A stretch of DNA of 64,000 nucleotides from positions 1,680,501 through 1,744,500 of the forward strand of contig NZ_JAPEMI010000001.1 in the NCBI RefSeq assembly GCF_026342835.1. Reading direction: 5' to 3'. Position numbers and translations under genes: made by a program. This document shows, one piece after another, positions 61,322 to 64,000 of the stretch; position 1 is the first letter of the stretch; every line of letters begins with the position of its first letter. This stretch comes from Streptomyces sp. NBC_00154 (GTDB taxonomy: Bacteria > Actinomycetota > Actinomycetes > Streptomycetales > Streptomycetaceae). The notes beneath the pieces are model-generated. The model ran no database searches, had not been told where the DNA came from, and was given only the letters and a program-made list of their open reading frames with translations.

Positions 61322-62413
61322 AGCCGGGATGTAGCTCGTCTCCATCAGCTTCAGCGCGGCCTCCTTCGCCGTGGGGTTCACAACTGCTGGGCAAGCGGCA
61401 AGCAAGCTGCTTTGGCGAAGATTGGCACGATTGAGTGAACGGTATGACGGTCTGTGGGTATGCCTGGCGGGGTGTGCGTAACGTATTAGGTGCGATCTGG
61501 GACGCCGGGTGTGGCGTCAGCAGTCGGGGCCCCCGTGTCACCAGCGAGATGGTTCGGAGCCTCCCCGTCGCCTCTGGCCACACCCATTTGGTCAGGTCGC
61601 AGGGATTCCGCTCGCCCGGGACGGACCGCATACGGGATATGCGTCGCCGACCGGGACGCGAAAGCGGAGGACCAGTGCGCCCAAGACCGTTCGGGGCGTG
61701 CCGGTGAGCCAGGACTCACTCCTGCTCACTGCCCAGGAACGGTAGCCGTAGCCGCGCGAGGTGACCATGTGCTCGGCGAAGCGGAAGCGCGACGCCAGGG
61801 CCTTGATCTCGTCCTTGCGGGCCAGGATCGCCTCGGCCAGTTCTGGCAGGATCTGCGCGGCGGTGTCGTCCCCGCCGCGCAGGCCCTCGACGAAGAGGTA
61901 GAGGCAGAGCAGAGAGGCGGTGTGCGTCTTGGTGGCCGGAAGGGCCTTCTCCGGGCCCGCCAGGATGTCGATGTGGTGCTCGGAGACGGCCGCGAGCGGC
62001 GAGTCCGGGTTGTTGGTGACGGCCAGGGTGATCGCGCCGGCCTCACGGGCCGCCCGGGTGGAGGCCACCAGGTCGGGCGAGCCGCCGGACTGGCTGACGG
62101 TGATCACCAGGACGTCCCGCAGGTCCGGCTCGGCGCCGTACGCCGTGGTGGTCGACATCGACGCCAGACCGCAGGGCAGGCCGAGCCGGATCTCCAGCAG
62201 GTACTTGGCGTAGAGCGCCGCGCTGTCCGACGTACCGCGGGCGGTGAGCAGGACGAAGCGCGGGTTCTTCGCCGCGATCTCGGCGGCCACCGCCCGGATC
62301 TCCGGGGCGCCCCGGTCGAGGATGCGGCGCAGCACTTCGGGCTGCTCGGCCATCTCACCGGACATGATGCGGCCCGGCCGCTCGCCCCCTGCGGCCGGAA
62401 ACGTGGCGGACAT
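61322..62413 (-). pseudogene. Broken SIS-domain sugar isomerase/deaminase gene (AgaS/GlmS-like)
   Basis: The intact 5' part (62413 to about 61742) starts at an ATG with GGAGG and encodes about 224 residues of a SIS protein: FVLLTARGTSDSAALYAKYL, ITVSQSGGSPDLVA and AEHMVTSRGYGY. The frame then leaves the family and stops near 61592. The family continuation, PTAKEAALKLMETSYIPA, is found in the same strand at 61375-61322, after about 365 foreign bases. What should follow (SGADLLHGPLAMV and about 100 more residues) is missing up to pdtaS. The gene is divergent from nagB and would have worked in amino-sugar metabolism. Confidence 0.85.
61376..61740. mobile_element. About 365-bp insertion in the SIS gene, unclassified (MITE or IS remnant)
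   Basis: Separates two adjoining codons of the SIS gene. Both ends read inward from GTTC and carry CTGGGCA within about 20 nt, an imperfect terminal inverted repeat. No transposase frame is convincing. Base composition is visibly less GC-rich than the flanks. A clear target duplication was not seen beyond a shared ACC. Confidence 0.55.
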
Positions 62414-62573
62414 GTCGGGTGCCTCCAGAGGTGTCTCGGTGCGTCCGGAGCGGCGGTCCGACCAAGTCGACCACGGGGAGGCCGGGGGCCGCCAGCGGGC
62501 CGCGGCCGGACAGCGCACGAACGCCATCCGGACGTCACCGCAGGATGGCCCGGCTCTGCTAGATTAGGTCTTG

Positions 62574-62589
62574 ATTGGTCTATACCACA
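62574..62589. promoter_or_regulatory. nagB: DasR-responsive element upstream of nagB
   Basis: ATTGGTCTATACCACA, core TGGTCTATACCA at 62576-62587, close to the DasR consensus. It lies 33 nt before the nagB start and can also face the divergent SIS gene. Confidence 0.8.
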
Positions 62590-62621
62590 TGTCATCATCT
62601 CCTCAGATCGGCAGGCCCCGC

Positions 62622-63407
62622 GTGGAAGTTGTCATCGTCCCGGACGCCAAGGCAGGCGGCGAACTCATCGCGGGAGCCATCGGCGCCCTGCTCAGCCGCA
62701 AGCCCGACGCACTTCTCGGCGTTGCCACCGGTTCGACCCCGCTGCCCATCTACCAGGCACTGACCGCCAAGGTCCGCTCCGGCGAGGTGGATGCCTCGCG
62801 CGCCCGCATCTGCCAGCTCGACGAGTACGTCGGACTGCCAGCCGGCCACCCCGAGTCGTACCGCTCGGTGGTGCTGCGCGAGGTCGTCGAACCGCTCGGC
62901 CTGTCCGAGGCGTCCTTCATGGGCCCCGACGGCTCCGCCGAGGACGTGCAGGCCGCATGCGAGGCGTACGACAAGGCGCTCGCCGCAGCCGGCGGGGTGG
63001 ACCTGCAGCTGCTCGGTATCGGCACCGACGGTCACATCGGCTTCAACGAGCCGTGCTCCTCGCTCGCGTCCCGCACCCGGATCAAGACGCTGACCGAGCA
63101 GACCCGGATCGACAACGCGCGCTTCTTCGACAACGACATCAGCCAGGTGCCGCACCACGTCATCACCCAGGGCATAGGCACCATTCTGGAATCCCGCCAC
63201 CCGATCCTGCTGGCCACGGGCGAGGGCAAGGCTGAGGCGGTGGCGCTGACGGTCGAGGGGCCGGTGGCGTCGTTCGTCCCGGCGTCGGCGCTGCAGCTGC
63301 ATCCGCATGCGACGGTGGTGGTGGACGAGGCGGCGGCGTCGAAGCTGAAGCTGGCGGACTACTTCCGCGCCACGTATGCGGCGAAGCCGCGGTGGCAGGG
63401 GATCTAG
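62622..63407 (+). CDS. nagB: Glucosamine-6-phosphate deaminase
   Basis: 261 residues from the GTG giving the usual NagB start (VEVVIVPDAKAGGEL); an ATG 33 nt upstream is possible. LGVATGSTPLPIY, catalytic acid in ICQLDEYVGLP, and GIGTDGHIGFNEPCSSL with HHVITQGIGTIL. Converts GlcN-6-P to Fru-6-P plus ammonia. The DasR site and the neighbouring hexosaminidase gene tie it to chitin/GlcNAc use. Confidence 0.97.
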   Translation: MEVVIVPDAKAGGELIAGAIGALLSRKPDALLGVATGSTPLPIYQALTAKVRSGEVDASRARICQLDEYVGLPAGHPESYRSVVLREVVEPLGLSEASFMGPDGSAEDVQAACEAYDKALAAAGGVDLQLLGIGTDGHIGFNEPCSSLASRTRIKTLTEQTRIDNARFFDNDISQVPHHVITQGIGTILESRHPILLATGEGKAEAVALTVEGPVASFVPASALQLHPHATVVVDEAAASKLKLADYFRATYAAKPRWQGI

Positions 63408-63421
63408 GTTTCCGAACGCGG

Positions 63422-63456
63422 AAGGGCCGGGGCACCGTGGCGGTGTCCCGGCCCTT
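63422..63456. terminator. Bidirectional terminator after nagB
   Basis: AAGGGCCGGGGCACCG (63422-63437) pairs with CGGTGTCCCGGCCCTT (63441-63456), one mismatch, loop TGG, then CTTTGTT. Lies between convergent stops. Confidence 0.92.
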
Positions 63457-63486
63457 CTTTGTTGCTCGAACGCCGGACGGTTCGGC

Positions 63487-64000
63487 TCAGTCGCCGGACG
63501 CGGTCGGGTGGGGTGCTCCCGTGATGGCTTCCGCTGCTGCGACTCCGCAGACTCGTGCCGCTCCGTGGGTAGCTATGTACAGCGCTCCCCTCGGCTCCGC
63601 CTGCGGCACGCCCATCTCGACCACCACCGTGTCGGGACGCTCCGCCAGCAGCGTGGTGAGTGCCTGGCTCATCCACGCGTGCCGGTGGGCGTCACGGACG
63701 ACCGCGACGATGCGCCGCTCCCCCGCGGCCCGCATCACCGAGGCCGCCGGCTCCTCGGTCTCGCCGCTGTACGTGTCGGTCGCGGTGCCGGGCAGGACCC
63801 GGGCCAGTTCGGCCGCGACGCCCCACGGGGTCTCGTCACCGACCGCTATGTTCGCGACGGGGGTGAACGCGGCCACGTAGGCCGGCTCGGTGAGCGGTTC
63901 GGCGGCGCCGGTCACCTGCAGCGCGCGACGGGCGGCGACCAGGCCGATGTCGGACGCGATACCGGTGCCGGGCGCGGTCCCCTCCTGCGTCGCCGCGCCC
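63487..64000 (-). CDS. C-terminal part of glycoside hydrolase family 3-type protein (DasD-like), 5' end outside window
   Basis: 171 residues visible; the frame is open to the right edge (through ASDIGLVAARRALQV), so this is the 3' end of a longer gene. The segment AGERRIVAVVRDAHRHAWMS and DTVVVEMGVPQA is the C-terminal Rossmann-like region found in GH3 enzymes. In S. coelicolor the gene at this place, next to nagB, is a beta-N-acetylglucosaminidase (dasD). The identification leans on synteny because the catalytic domain is outside. Confidence 0.75.
   Translation of the reverse strand, partial: GAATQEGTAPGTGIASDIGLVAARRALQVTGAAEPLTEPAYVAAFTPVANIAVGDETPWGVAAELARVLPGTATDTYSGETEEPAASVMRAAGERRIVAVVRDAHRHAWMSQALTTLLAERPDTVVVEMGVPQAEPRGALYIATHGAARVCGVAAAEAITGAPHPTASGD

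Noticed and set aside
61110..61719. Short frames across the insertion in the SIS gene, including 61435-61707 plus and 61486-61719 minus
   Set aside because: No transposase or other domain recognised and no ribosome site; treated as part of the insertion.
1..64000. CRISPR arrays, tRNA, rRNA, prophage or conjugative genes
   Set aside because: No regularly spaced repeats, cloverleaf or rRNA motifs, integrase or terminase were seen in reading the window.

Overview
The window is a high-GC actinobacterial chromosome segment, almost certainly from a Streptomyces. The E1/E2-fused 2-oxoglutarate decarboxylase, nickel superoxide dismutase sodN with its protease sodX, the prsH-sigH pair, wblE, a PdtaS-like kinase, nagB and a DasD-like hexosaminidase occur in the order I recall for the S. 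coelicolor core chromosome. No tRNA, rRNA, CRISPR array or intact transposase was seen.

Layout. 1-3.8 kb: 3' part of kgd with a strong terminator. 3.8-25.5 kb: one leftward accessory island of 13 genes, the most interesting part of the window. It reads as two parallel cassettes. Cassette A (25.5 to 12.0 kb) runs trypco1 - trypsin/VMAP - MoxR AAA+ - SAV_2336-type vWA protein - fxsA RiPP precursor - fxsB radical SAM/SPASM - HExxH hydroxylase - FxsT STAND protein. Cassette B (11.9 to 3.8 kb) runs trypco1 - BchI-like AAA+ - BchD-like vWA - CHAT caspase-like protease - a second FxsT. Each therefore has a Trypco1 protein, an AAA+ ATPase, a vWA protein, a protease (trypsin-like or caspase-like) and a TIR-like/NB-ARC/TPR protein. 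The organisation combines the vWA-MoxR-VMAP type of NTP-dependent conflict system with the FxSxx-COOH cyclophane RiPP system. The precursor ends FTNAF instead of F-x-S-x-x.

25.6-37.9 kb: small conserved proteins, a DUF4097/PadR pair with palindromic sites, a Clp-N/HTH pair with twin GTCAAC-N4-GTTGAC operators, a zinc-type oxidoreductase, malic enzyme, a polar amino-acid ABC transporter, and a SigE-family sigma factor with a probable anti-sigma partner bracketed by two palindromic hairpins that are exact reverse complements. 38-47 kb: CGNR regulator, sodX/sodN, a TetR-controlled MFS exporter, a nucleotidyltransferase, NAD(P)-binding proteins, truncated haemoglobin and GNAT.

47.3-52 kb: a family 2B encapsulin shell with its polyprenyl transferase partner, divergent from nsrR and a flavohaemoglobin, each preceded by an NsrR-like site. 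52-59 kb: amidase, PLP deaminase homologue, CPA1 antiporter, UBP zinc finger, prsH-sigH, a diacylglycerol-kinase family protein and wblE. 59.5-64 kb: PdtaS-like kinase, then a SIS-domain sugar isomerase gene broken by a ~365 bp insertion and lacking its 3' end, then DasR-type nagB and the 3' end of a GH3 hexosaminidase. The last block is the GlcNAc catabolic region.
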